64,000 nt of DNA from Aspergillus flavus (taxonomy: Eukaryota > Ascomycota > Eurotiomycetes > Eurotiales > Aspergillaceae): contig NC_092405.1 of assembly GCF_009017415.1 (NCBI RefSeq), positions 3,038,001-3,102,000 of the forward strand. The letters run 5' to 3'. This document shows positions 44,160 to 55,447 of this stretch, piece after piece. The position numbers and the translations under genes are program-made. The notes below the pieces were generated by a model. It made no database searches, was not told the DNA's origin, and saw nothing but the letters and a program-made list of their open reading frames with translations. Each line of letters starts with the position of its first letter. Within the stretch, counting starts at the first letter, position 1.

Positions 44160-45070
44160 ATGTCCGACGAGCAGACGTAAGTCGCCCCAGACCTTCACCT
44201 AATCCCTTCCATCCCTTATTCCTTTGCCTTGAAATTTTTTCTTCTTTTTTGCATCGACCTGCTGCCCCTCATCCTCTACTCAAACTAACCAATTGGTGTA
44301 GCTTCATTGCCATCAAGCCCGACGGTGTCCAGGTATGGATCTCGAATCACCCGATATCTGTCATGATCCTTACGGATACGGCTCGTTCGGGGTGGTATAA
44401 ATACTAACCATGTCAACCAGCGCGGACTCGTTGGCCCCATTATCTCTCGCTTTGAGAACCGTGGGTTCGTATTCTCCCAATCCCAATAATGTACATACAA
44501 AATTTGTACTAATGAATCATAGCTTTAAGCTTGCTGCCCTGAAGCTCTGCTCCCCCTCCAAGGAGCACCTCGAGCAGCACTATGCTGACCTCAGCTCCAA
44601 GCCTTTCTTCCCCGGCCTCGTCTCCTGTAAGCACCTTGCCATGAACGTTGCCAAAATCTTGTACGGAGATACTGACATTTACATCTAGACATGCTGAGCG
44701 GCCCCATCGTCGCCATGGTCTGGGAGGGCCGTGAGGTCGTCAAGACCGGCCGCAGTAAGTTCTCCGTTCGCTATGACCATTGAAGACCAAACGCTAAAAT
44801 CATTGTTAGCCATCCTTGGTGCCACCAACCCTCTTGCCTCCGCCCCTGGCACCATCCGTGGTGACTTCGCCATTGTAAGACACTTCCCCTTCTGTGAATG
44901 GTAGCACTCTGTGCATGACTCATACTCTTGTATAGGATGTTGGCCGCAACGTTTGCCACGGCTCCGACAGCGTCGAGAACGCCAAGAAGGAGATTGCCCT
45001 CTGGTTCAAGCCTGAGGAGCTCCAGAAGTACAAGCACAGCCAGTTTGACTGGATCTACGAGAAGGCCTAA
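44160..45070 (+). CDS. ndk1: Nucleoside diphosphate kinase
   Basis: Transfers the terminal phosphate from ATP to other NDPs through a phosphohistidine. Seven exons (44160-44176, 44302-44332, 44421-44464, 44523-44626, 44689-44754, 44810-44874, 44936-45070) give 153 residues, the canonical length. Every junction keeps frame and restores the family sequence: [29 protein letters not shown] split over four exons, then [22 protein letters not shown]. The catalytic histidine is His117 in NVCHGSDS. The high intron density (six introns in 462 coding bases) is notable here. The A. nidulans orthologue is swoH, needed for growth at high temperature. Confidence 0.97.
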
Positions 45071-45298
45071 ATTTCTCTGTTCGATCTGAAAATCTGAAAA
45101 TCTGCTCCCTGATACGGCTTAAACCGTAAGGGCAGCAAATGATATAAACCAGAAAAGACGTCCTGAGAAATAGAAATCATACAATATCTACGAGCCCAAG
45201 CACTCTGTACTGTACAAAACACTCTTGTGTACTTCCCGGTTTTGGTGCATTATCATCATCAGTCCGGAATTTGTAGTGATACTAGAGACCGTCAAACT

Positions 45299-45922
45299 CT
45301 ACTTTCTCCCCAACAGCTTCTTTAACCCTTTTCCAGTCGGTACCAGTATGACTCGGGCAAACCAAGGCGTCGCCCAGACACTTGCGGCAATCCGGAGCGG
45401 CAGTAATGCCTTGGTGACCGCATAGGCCGTCGCAAATTCCAGCACCAGGCGTACACCTTTCCTATCACTCTCCGCCATCTGATCATTTCTAACAGGGTCA
45501 TAGCTGTTTACACTTCCGACTACCTCAATGGCGTCCATATCAACATCTTCTACCCAGCCTTTCTTCCGCAACCATCGCCCGAATCGCCGGGTTCCTTCTT
45601 CAAAGGCGCTACTAGAAGTTAAGTCTGGTAGCCAGTTTCCGTAGTGAAAAGCCGTCACAAGTCCGAATAGGGGCACAATGGCGGTGATTTCATGTAGGAT
45701 CAAAAAGGAGGTAATATGTGTTCCCGGGGCCCCCAGTAACGGGGTTGTATAAGCGCGAAGGAAGGACGGGAGGCGATCATTCAGCTTGCGGAGACGAGAT
45801 GTAGAGTCCTTTGGAGTGGAAGAGGCAGGAGATGAATAGAATTGGCGGCGGGACAAGTACTTCAGATATGAGGAAAGGCGGTTTTGGTGAAAGAGCGCTG
45901 ATTGGCATCGAAACAGGGACAT
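45299..45922 (-). CDS. Conserved fungal mitochondrial membrane protein (Mrx11-like)
   Basis: Single-exon gene. I chose the ATG giving MSLFRCQSALFHQNRLSSY (207 residues), since it yields a good Arg/Ser-rich mitochondrial presequence; an upstream ATG at 45964 would add 14 residues. The core HITSFLILHEITAIVPLFGLVTAFHYGNWLP is a membrane segment I associate with fungal mitochondrial proteins of the yeast Mrx11 (YPL041C) type. It is followed by RRFGRWLRKKGW and a second hydrophobic stretch, EFATAYAVTKALLPLRIAASVWATP. A role with the mitochondrial gene-expression machinery is inferred from that resemblance only. Confidence 0.7.
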   Translation of the reverse strand: MSLFRCQSALFHQNRLSSYLKYLSRRQFYSSPASSTPKDSTSRLRKLNDRLPSFLRAYTTPLLGAPGTHITSFLILHEITAIVPLFGLVTAFHYGNWLPDLTSSSAFEEGTRRFGRWLRKKGWVEDVDMDAIEVVGSVNSYDPVRNDQMAESDRKGVRLVLEFATAYAVTKALLPLRIAASVWATPWFARVILVPTGKGLKKLLGRK

Positions 45923-46375
45923 CTTGCGCCGTGATCCAGGATTGTCGCTCGAATGTAGAACCAAGAAAGTATTTGCTGTCAGAGTGTCTGCATTTTATCC
46001 ATGATCGTATACTGCGCTGATCCGCGACAACGGGATAGTTGATGTTTGCTATGTTTGCAACACGGCGCCTTGAATCTCTGACAGTAAGTTTGTTCGAGAA
46101 TGGGCCCATCATTTGGGTAGCTTACGCTGATGGCATGCGACTATTTCAAGGTCAGAGCCAAATGAGATCACAAAAGTACCGATCTTAGTCGCTCTCGACC
46201 ATGTCATGTAATCCTACTTTATGGAGATGTCATGGGCATGTTTCCCTTTCCGTTAATCGGAGGGCCCGTTAAACTCCGGCCCAAACCTTTCCCTCCCCGA
46301 TGGATATCGCCCCAGTCATCCCTCTTCAACTACCACCTTTCCCGTAACTTCGCCGGAACAGATTCTGGGATCAAG
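45923..46375. other. Divergent promoter Mrx11-like gene / met12
   Basis: 453 bp between divergent starts. Nothing beyond presumed promoters. Confidence 0.5.
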
Positions 46376-48517
46376 ATGGAGAAGATCACGGACAAGATAG
46401 CGGCTTTGCCGCCGGACGCAAACTACTTCTCTTTGGAGTTCTTCCCTCCAAAGACTCAGATGGTGGGGTACCCCTCCTCCCCGCACCTGAAGGTATCGAG
46501 ATTGACTGCTAACCAAGTCTGGTTCTCGTAGGGTTTCGCCAACCTTCAAGCCCGCCTGGAACGCATGGCACAAGCTTTGCGACCATTGTTTGTCACTGTC
46601 ACCTGGGGCGCTGGAGGAAGCACTGCACAAAGATCTCTGGAGCTGGCGGAAATCTGCCAGCGCCAGTTGCAATTGACAACATGTTTACATCTTACATGCA
46701 CCAACATGAGTCGGGCCTTGGTAGATGAGGCACTAGAGGAGGCCAAAGTATTGGGAATTCGCAATATTCTGGCTCTTCGTGGTGATCCGCCGCGCAGTGA
46801 GGAATACAACATGCATGGAGAAGACGACAGCAACAGGGACTTTACGTTTGCCGTAGATCTAGTACGGTACATTCGTCAAAAGCATGGTGATTACTTTTGT
46901 CTAGGTGTGGCTGCCTACCCAGAAGGTCACCCAGTCGATTCCTTCCAAGACGTCCAGGATCCCAAGACAGACCTTCCATATCTAGTAGAGAAGACTCAGG
47001 CGGGTGCAGACTTCATAATGACTCAGTTGACGTATGATATTGAGGCATACACCAGGTTTGAGAATATGCTACGGAACCATGAATCGGGCGCATTCAAGAC
47101 CATTCCTATCATTCCTGGCTTGATGCCAATCCATAGCTACAAGATCTTGACGAGGGTGACAAAACTCAGCCATGTCCAAATTCCGCCTCAGATCCTCGCG
47201 AAGCTAGAAGAAGTTAAACACGACGATGATTCTGTGAAACGCATTGGTGTGGATATAATCAGCAGTCTTGTGGATGGCATGAGGGATATCCCCTGTCCTG
47301 GACTCCGAGGGTTCCACTTCTATACACTGAACCTTGAAAAGACGGTGTCTTTTATCCTTGAACGCTGTGACCTTATCCCTCCTTATTCTGAAGATTTCGA
47401 TGCAATCGAAGAGGGAGGTGATATCTCTGCGATGGACGGGGCTCATCTACGCTCTTTAACCAGGAGAAGGGCTTCGTCTATTAATTCCCTTCCCCATAAT
47501 CGGGTCATTGTAGACAAACTACATGCATCTGAAGTGTCATCAAAAGCCTCCGTTTCTCATGAGGCCCCTGCTACTAGTGCTGGAATGCCTGCGATGCCAC
47601 CAGATCGCAGTACAACTCTTCAGATTTCCGAAGGCCTAGGTGCACTTGGTAGGGAAGCTACGTGGGACGACTTCCCCAACGGTCGCTGGGGTGACGCTCG
47701 TTCGCCGGCATTCGGTGAGATTGATGGCTATGGCCCATCATTACACGTTCCTCCTGCAGTTGCTCACAGGATCTGGGGTTTCCCTGTGTCGCATGAGGAC
47801 ATCAGCGCTCTCTTCCACCGCCACGTCTCGGGTGAACTGCATATGGTTCCATGGTCAGAAGGCGGTGCTGAAGAAGGTAGCTCTGGCTTGAACGCAGAAA
47901 CAGAAGTCATTCGCCCGGAGCTTCTGCAACTCATTGATGGTAATGGCTGGTGGACTTTGGCATCTCAGCCAGCTGTGAACGGCGTTCGTAGCGATGACCC
48001 TATCTACGGCTGGGGTCCCCCTCGCGAAGGATTTGTTTTCCAGAAACCATTCGTTGAGTTTTTCTGTCCCAGCAAAGACTACCACTCAATACTCAAGCCA
48101 CTACTTCAGAAGCACGGTCATGAGAAACTTGCCTGGTTCGCCGCCAACGTTAAGGGTGACTTCGAATCGTCTCTGCCGGCCCAAACCTCCGATGCTGATC
48201 CCATCGAAATGAACCCGAACAACGTCAACTGCGTGACATGGGGTGTCTTTCGTGGAAAAGAAATCGTCACCCCCACTATCATTGAAGAGGTCAGTTTCCG
48301 CGCTTGGGGTGACGAGGCGTTTCGGATATGGGATGAATGGCGCCGCATCTACCCCCGTAACTCCGCAACCGAACGCTTCCTCAATGATATCAAGGACGAT
48401 GTTTGGCTCGTCTGCGTTGTCGGGCAGGACTTTGGAGCGGGCACCGAGATGGGATCGGAGGAAGAGGAGGATGAGAAGAAATTTATGTGGAGGGTGCTAT
48501 TGAACGCAAAAAAATAA
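46376..48517 (+). CDS. met12: Methylenetetrahydrofolate reductase, Met12 type
   Basis: Reduces 5,10-methylene-THF to 5-methyl-THF for methionine synthesis. Exons 46376-46462 and 46532-48517 give 690 residues. The catalytic barrel opens with FSLEFFPPKTQMGFANLQARLERM; the junction falls exactly at MG. TVTWGAGG, CMHLTCTNM-like CLHLTCTNMS, ILALRGDPP and VAAYPEGHP follow. The regulatory domain contains GLGALGREATWDDFPNGRWGDARSPAFGEIDGYGPS and ITW...GVFRGKEIV. The EFFPPKT start and the EIDGYGPS motif match yeast Met12 better than Met13, so a Met13-type enzyme should exist elsewhere. A Ser-rich linker of ~60 residues joins the domains. The 69-nt intron has an atypical GTGGGG donor. Confidence 0.95.
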
Positions 48518-48867
48518 GCCGCGCTGGCTTTTCTTAGTCCCAAGTACTGAAAAGTATAAAAAGCTTCAAAGAACCATGAGTACCATCGTTCCCATGTTCA
48601 TATCTGCTTCATTGCATCATGATCTTATGATCCATCATAATCACGTTGTAGCTATTGAACAAGGAATCTAGGCTCTAGAGATCTTATATCTAGCTGGAAT
48701 GCATTTATTGCGGGGCACATTTGCTCGCTTCAAACAGTATCGATCCCCAAGAATCAAGACTATGAGCAGTAGAAACAAAACCGAAGGTGAACACTACATA
48801 CGCCTCAGCACCAAATTCGTGTCAGTAGCGTCAGGTATAAAATTCATATATACTAAAGAAACCAATT
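48518..48867. other. Convergent intergenic region met12 / qtrt2
   Basis: 350 bp of presumed 3' UTRs. No other feature seen. Confidence 0.5.
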
Positions 48868-50443
48868 TTAGGAAGACAGCTTCTTGGCAAACCCATGTTC
48901 CTCAAGCCCCTCGGCTCCCGTGTCCGGGGTAGCGACGGAGGATTGCGATTCGGCAAACTTTTCTATGATGTCCAAGCGACCATATGCGCGAGGGTTGCGG
49001 CGAGGTTCATTTGGTCCCCTGCTTGGGGCCTGGTAGCCACGGACTCTGGAAAAATCGTGTTAGTGGTATTTTATGTTAAACGTGTAGGAAGAGAAACGAA
49101 GAGCTCGCTTACCTTGGGCCCTCGCCTGTTTTTTCAGGTAGCTGAGGGGCATAGGTGCGCTGGAATCTTTGAACATCCGACTCGAAAGTACCCTGTTCGA
49201 TACTTTCTCTGATCTTCGCGAAGAAACTATCCATCGTGTGGAGATTGTGGAGTTGGAGGAGAGACCAAGCCAGCATTTCCTTCGCCGACAGAAGATGGTG
49301 AATATATGCGCGATGATGATTTCGGCACGTATAGCACTGGCATGCTTCTTGGAGCGGCGCTGTGTCTGTTGTGAAAGTAGGCGCCCATAGATCAATCGCC
49401 AACGGTTTGGGTTCTGTGGCAGGGGCATCAGATGGTGGCGGAAAGACAAAGTCCAAGGCCATGCCAGCATCCGAGGTGTCACCCAAGAACGGAATTGTTA
49501 GAAGGTCAGCGCCAAGGGAGACTTCGCGCAAGATGTCATGTGGAGTAGCTGGTTCACTGAAGAGCAACCGGGGAAGATCTCCTAAAGATTCGGGAACGAC
49601 AGACAGCGATGCCGACTCATACAACGCAAGACCGGAAATGTACCTTCGGAGTTCGTCTTCCAGGTCTTCCAAATACAGTGTCTGCTGCGCATTGTCCAAT
49701 GGTAGTATGGGAGCAAAGTAAGCTGTCTTCGAGCGATTCTCCTCTGAGACCGCATCCCCATAAAGCTGCTCCGTAGAATACGTAGTAAACGCATGAGTCC
49801 TATCCACCATCTTCCCTTGTCTCTTCGTCCCAGGCCGATGGGTCAAGACCAAATCGGCCAAACCCACTGCAATATCTGGACGCATTTTCTGCACGGCTTC
49901 GACATATTGACCAGTCTCCAGTTGTGCGAATCCAACGGTGGTGAGCACAGCAATCGAGTTTGGCGTATTCGATGCGGGACAGGCGAGCGGAGGCACGCGA
50001 CGTGGGCCCAAAACCAGTACAGGATCTTCGGGGAGGCAAACAAAGTTGCGCAGGGGCGACTCATTCGGTGCAGCTGGCGTCTTGTAGACCGGTGGGCATC
50101 CTTTCTTCTGCAGCTTTTCTATGACTGATCTTTAACTGTCAGCGCCTTGCGTGCTTCATGATTTTCAGGATATCGATAAGTTGGGGGGCGTGGTCAAATG
50201 CATACAATCTTCTAGACCAAAATACAAACCGCTAATTGCAGTCTGCTCGCGCATGACATCGTGCGCGATATGTGGTACAGTTCCCCGCGACGTCAATGGG
50301 ATGTAGTGCGGCGTAAGGATAGCATTCCTGCCCGCGATTGCCAGCTTGCCCAATCGCGGGGCTAATGTTGACGCAGTAGCGGAATTTAAAAGACCAAAAT
50401 TGACCATATCATTCGGAGGCCGTTGTGAAGCATCAGAACCCAT
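48868..50443 (-). CDS. qtrt2: Queuine tRNA-ribosyltransferase accessory subunit 2
   Basis: Non-catalytic partner (QTRT2/QTRTD1) of eukaryotic tRNA-guanine transglycosylase, which puts salvaged queuine at tRNA position 34. It is often mitochondria-associated. Exons 50443-50206, 50124-49113 and 49045-48868 give 475 residues. The TGT barrel fold starts at LGKLAIAGRNAILTPHYIPLTSRG. The zinc site is CQCYTCRNHHRAYIHHLL, with Cys-X-Cys-X2-Cys and a downstream His. The catalytic Asp motif of QTRT1 is not evident, as expected for the accessory subunit. The second intron's acceptor must be the CAG at 50125-50127, because the earlier AG would create a stop. The last exon adds a short charged tail. Confidence 0.9.
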
Positions 50444-50751
50444 GGCGGTTACCGGAGAGATTCGAGACTGGCGCAGTGCTGATCTGCTGGTTTAATTGTC
50501 GGCGAAAAGAGAAATTAATTTGACCAAAAGAGGGAAGTTGGATGCCTGAAAATACAGACGGATAAATGAAATAAATCGTGTCTCCGCCGTTCACACTCCG
50601 CATTGTCAGTTCTTCTTCTTACCGTCTCGTTGCATATGATCGGACAGGAAGATTGTATTTTATTTTTTTGAAGGGATACTTTAAATCTTCTCCAACTCCA
50701 AAGGTTACTTTCATATTCAACTATAACAACTATTCTTATCGCCCATACACC
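50444..50751. promoter_or_regulatory. Divergent promoter qtrt2 / cdc8
   Basis: 308 bp between divergent start codons, so the promoters are close or shared. No specific element recognised. Confidence 0.5.
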
Positions 50752-51489
50752 ATGTCAGAAAATACAATCAGCGGAGGAACGCGTGGGGCTCTCATTGTCG
50801 TCGAGGGCTTGGATCGAGCTGGAAAGTCAAGCCAGTGCGAGAACCTGCGCGACTACCTGCAAGAGTCAGGCCACTCAGTAAAATATGTTCGGTTTCCAGG
50901 TATCTCTCACAGCAAGATCTAATCGGTCATGCGGACAACACTCTAATTTAGTTTTTCAGACCGCACCACGGCCATTGGCAAACTAATTGATAGCTACTTA
51001 CGTGGCCAGTCACAGTTGGACGACCACTCAATTCACCTCCTCTTCTCTGCCAACCGTTGGGAGATTGCCAAGGTTATTGAAGAAGACATAGCCAAAGGGA
51101 TCACTGTGATTGTGGACCGTTATTCATACTCTGGTGCCGTATACTCTGCCGCAAAAGGAATTCCAACATTATCTCTTGGTTGGGCATGGCAGCCAGAAGT
51201 CGGATTGCCCCGACCAGATATGTGCCTTTTCCTTCGTATCTCCCCTACAGAAGCCGCAAAGCGGGGCGGATTTGGCGTGGAGCGGTATGAAAATGAAACC
51301 ATGCAGAGCCGTGTGCGCGAGCTCTTCCAGACTTTATTTGACCTGCAACCCAACGGCGACATCCACGTTGTGAATGCAGGAAGATCATTCAAAGAAGTAT
51401 CAGAAGAGATTCGAGGCAAAGCAACTGACTGTATAGCACGCGTTGAGATTATTGGGCCTTTGCGAAAGTTTGACATGGTTGCAGCTTGA
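50752..51489 (+). CDS. cdc8: Thymidylate kinase
   Basis: Phosphorylates dTMP to dTDP for DNA synthesis. Exons 50752-50899 and 50960-51489 give 225 residues. The P-loop GLDRAGKSS is at residues 19-27. YVRFPGDRTTAIGKLIDSYL carries the dTMP-binding Arg and spans the intron. LLFSANRWE and VIVDRYSYSGAVYSAAKG are the base-specific and DR-Y/H motifs. The lid region (AAKRGGFGVERYENETMQ) has the eukaryotic arrangement, with Arg in the P-loop. The intron is a 60-nt GTATCT...CAG with a CTAAT branch site. It converges with slx1, with only 39 bp between stop codons. Confidence 0.96.
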
Positions 51490-51528
51490 TTCGGACTCAA
51501 TTGGCTGAAGGCGAATTCTCGGGAGCTT

Positions 51529-52850
51529 CTATCCTGTATTATCACAATCGCTATCCTCAATGACTATTTCGACTCGTGTGGGCATTGCAGGATGGCTTTC
51601 CGACCAATCAGCGATCTCATGGTCTGATTCGATGCCCAGCGACTCATACCAGTCATCATCTAGACGGACGTCGTCGTGGGTACTTTCATCGGAGGCATCG
51701 CCTGGCCCTTCTATTGATCCACCAACTGACTCAGGAAAGTCACAGTATTCTGCAGTAACTGTCCCCACATCATCAGTGTCCTTTTCCGGAACGTCTTTTA
51801 CCCTGCAGTCCCCTCGTTTCTTCTTCCTCAAAATAGCCTGCAATTCCTTTGCTCCTCGGGTCCGGAAACTCAATTCCTGCATCATCAGGGACCATTGAAT
51901 AGTTTTGTGGCATCCAGGGCATTTGCCCGATATGGGAATGAGTCTTCCCCGGTCTTTGGTAGAATCTAAGAACCTAGCCGATAGGCATAATAAATGACTT
52001 ACGCAGTAACAGCGCGTCTGAGGGCAGACGAGTACCAGCTCTTCCTTTGGGACAACTGGTGCCTGGCAAACTTTGCACTGCAAGTCTTCTGGGTCGTCCA
52101 GTTGAAATGTTGTCTTCTCCAGGTAACTATGTATTTTACTATAGTCAACCTGAATGTGTTCGACGCTACCTACTCTCAGGTACTCGATACCAGGCTGCCT
52201 ATTCTCGACACAGCTACCATCTGGGATAACTTTGATGTGCTCTGGAATGAAACCATCGATGCGATCACTCCAGACCCTCCACAGTTGATGAACGTCGTCA
52301 GCAAAGAATCGTACTCTGAGGGGCAGACCAGAGAAGTATGTCGCCCGTAGCAAAGCGTGCAAATTTTCCAAGTGCCCTTTCAAGGACCTCGCGGGGCCAC
52401 GAGGCCGGGTTTTACCCTTCTCTCGAGCAGATTCCGTATTATCGTCATCACCAAGATGGCGAGATTTGCCTGGTTTCTGCCATGCCCACCTGTAAAGTCG
52501 TTAGATATCGAGTCCAGGCTAAAGATGAGAAACTACGTCGTATATATGGTACTGACTCAAGAATTAAGTGCCTGGAGCAGTAAAGAAGGAGGGGAGTACA
52601 CATACTCAAACTGTAAGGCAGCAGTCCGATTCATGAAGCCTTCTACAATGAGCACCATTTCCCAAGGTCTCTTGTCATTTGCAGTTTTACGTGCTCCGCC
52701 TCTTGAGACACCATTGTGCTGCGCAAGCCGTCTAGATGGGTGAGGAGTAGAGCCGATGTATAGAGAAGTTTGCCGAACGGTTGATCGGAGAAGATAACAG
52801 CAATAAAAGGCCGGGATCGGTTTTGTATGAACGTCGTCTACATTGGCCAT
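51529..52850 (-). CDS. slx1: Slx1, GIY-YIG structure-specific endonuclease subunit
   Basis: Catalytic subunit of the Slx1-Slx4 nuclease, which cuts branched DNA such as flaps, replication forks and Holliday junctions. Exons 52850-52606 and 52489-51529 give 401 residues. The GIY-YIG domain runs through CCYLLRS and [18 protein letters not shown] at residues 17-47. The catalytic Glu82 in ALQFEWAWQ is encoded across the intron (GA|G). A C4HC3 RING/PHD-like zinc domain follows ([37 protein letters not shown], about 250-320). The C-terminal ~80 residues are acidic. I chose MANVDDVH; an upstream in-frame ATG at 52907 would add 19 residues. Slx4 is not in the window. Confidence 0.94.
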
Positions 52851-55447
52851 GGCATTTAGAGGACTCAGACGTGATAAAGTCTTGTACCACAGGTTGATTT
52901 TATTCAAAATTATTAGTTCGCGTCAGTGAATGCTTGCCTCTTTGATTGAGTGTATTGTAAAGATGGTGGCAATCCTATGGTAAAGCTGCATTAGTTGTTG
53001 TTATTGTCAATGTCGTCGCACTGATATATATCCTAGTCACATGACACAGATGTCATCAGCAGCACACATTCCTGGTTGTTCGAATATTGTTTTCGATGTT
53101 GTCTCTTTTGTGAGAAAGATTCCCTCCTGTATTTATGCGATGTAACATTACACCAACCCCACGTCCCACATCGAGGCAACTGAACCATGGAAATCTGCAC
53201 TTGTGTCAAAGCAGGGAATTGATAGTATGCCTCAGGCATCAATTCTACTGGAATCATATGATCTCACCAAGCAACAGCTTGGGTTAGTGAATTTCCACTT
53301 CAGCCTCCTCAGGAATAAGAACGGAAGGGGGTATTGCATGATCCGCAATGTCAGCGCAACAGAACAAGGGGTCAAGGTTTTGGTAGTCTATCCAGGCGAC
53401 CATTACAAAAAATCAATAATGAGAAAGATTCATTATATAAACTGTAGATTTGTGAAGAGCTTTAAGAGTGAAATAAACATTCTATATGTACATATATATG
53501 GAGTACATATACAGGTTCGGCGCAGTCTTGGGTTCAATAGGACGGCCTATTATTTATTGGAAAATAGTACGTCCATTCTCGATAAGCGTGGGTTCTCCCC
53601 GTGGAAAATCACTCGCATACCTCACTACTCCGTTCTAAGATAATAGACAAACACAAAGCCGACGCGGTGGCTTTGCTATGGACCGGAAACCCGATCTAGT
53701 CCGGAAGTAATCCACCCGTAAAATTACGGGCTCATGTGATATGAAAAATAGAGTACCCTGCATGACGACCACCTCCATGAACCAGTGAAAAAAGACGCTT
53801 GTCAGGGCACAAATCCGCTAGACAAGCTCTGGGTGTCCGTCAGAAGCATTTGAAGTCAGAATATGTCTCATTATCAATTAGAGATCATTGCTATTGTGGT
53901 CGAACCCGGACCTTGGTTGACGTGTCATAATTGACTGCGTTTCATGTCCGCCGTACAACACTACTACCTAGGGCTCAGGGACCTACCGGGAAAATCCTTT
54001 TCACCTGGGGTTGGCTCGGGTCTACGGAGAAGTCATCGTATCTCTCATAAATTTGTTTGTGGTGTTTGTGGAAAGATAGGTTAATCATCTCATGGCACGA
54101 GCTATTAGTGATATTAGTCGAGTCCGACTTGCGGTTGAAACTAAGTAGTGGACAGCCGGCACCATAGCCTGCGGTAATAATTACCAACTCCATACGTCCC
54201 TGCGGTACAGCACAGCACCAATGGAGAGAGAGAGCCGATGTGGGCAGTTTATTTCCCCCTCCTATGGTGCGAATCTCTACTCAGATGGACCTGTGAAGAT
54301 GCTTGGTAGAGCTATTTCAGCTGAAAGAAATCTGTGTTCGCTCTTCATCTATTGTAACTAGCGTAGGGAATGCAATAACTGTTTTTCATATAGCCCGTGA
54401 CGGAGCTGAAGCTATGTGCAATCTCCAATTTTGGAAATATCTCGTCACATCTCACCGTTTGCGGCCAGCAAATATCTTTCAATACCGTAATACGGAGGAC
54501 CTGATATTACGGCTCGAGGGTTTTCGCTACCAGCCCCAGAAGTAAGAGTAGTAGTGAAGCAATTGCAATACAAATCATGGATCGAAGCCTAGGTACTCCT
54601 TATAACCTTTTCTATTTTTCTTTCTTTCTTTTTTTTACACCCTTTCCAACCCCCCTTCCATTAGCTTGGCTTCCCTTTCGATGGTGCTTTCCCCCATCTT
54701 CTGAAAACAAAAAATTTCCTTCTAAAGGTCAATCTACCTACATTACTCTCTCCGTAGTACTAGTCGACGGAGGTGCTGACCTGAACCAGCAGTTTAGTAC
54801 TACTACTACCACCTAGGTGCGTATCTCATCCTACCCATACGCTGGACCCTATCTAATAAATTCCCGTCCGTAAGTACTGTACCTTACCGAACCTAACCTG
54901 AGGTACGACTAACTTGACATGAGTGACTAGTCGGATTACTTACCTAACCAACCACCTGCCCTACTTTACTTTACACACCCAATTCACCACTAACCCATCG
55001 ATCTACGATCATTCCTCCAATCGTTACGGGTTGCTAACTCACAATTACACGCATAGCTCCTCCTCTCCATCAACGACCGAATTGCTACCTAGGATTATTT
55101 TCCTGCGCTGACCTGCCCTTGACCTGGTGGCACACCCTACCGGTTCTTGATCCTCTTCCGAGATTCTCCACACTCTTTGTCCTCCCGGGTTCATCTCGGC
55201 CTTGCCTAGGACATCTACTTTATCCTCTCCATCATCAACCTGCTCCCCCGGCGTGCCTCACTTAGAGCCGCTGCCCTGACTACTTCCCTCAATCGGTCGG
55301 CTCACTTGCTTTACCCTCCGTATTCGACCACTCCTCAACGGTTGTCCTTTCTCATGTGCCTTTCGCCTCGGATGACTGCCCCCTTCCATCCGCGATAAGA
55401 CACGCGCAATTTTCTTCCGCTCACGATCAGATCGTCGCATTTAAGAA
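52851..55447. other. Long intergenic region and kdmB leader
   Basis: 2.6 kb with no supported gene, the largest gap here. The first part (to about 54,250) is AT-rich with unconvincing open frames, for example 53203-53643. I see no transposon ends, terminal repeats or reverse-transcriptase motifs. From about 54,590 the sequence becomes C/T-rich and is probably the long kdmB leader. A GTAAGT at 54870-54875 and several CTAAC/CTAACC motifs between 54,890 and 55,000 allow an intron in the leader, but I cannot place its end. Confidence 0.5.

Noticed and set aside
53203..53643. 146-residue + strand frame in the large intergenic gap
   Set aside because: AT-rich, irregular composition, no domain, no splice or start context; probably chance.
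53640..53760. Possible tRNA- or element-like segment with GC-rich pairing stretches
   Set aside because: I tried to fold it as a cloverleaf and found no matching acceptor and T arms with a TTC loop; left unannotated.
52851..55447. Transposon relic in the largest gap
   Set aside because: I looked for terminal repeats, target duplications, reverse-transcriptase or transposase motifs and heavy C-to-T decay and saw none.
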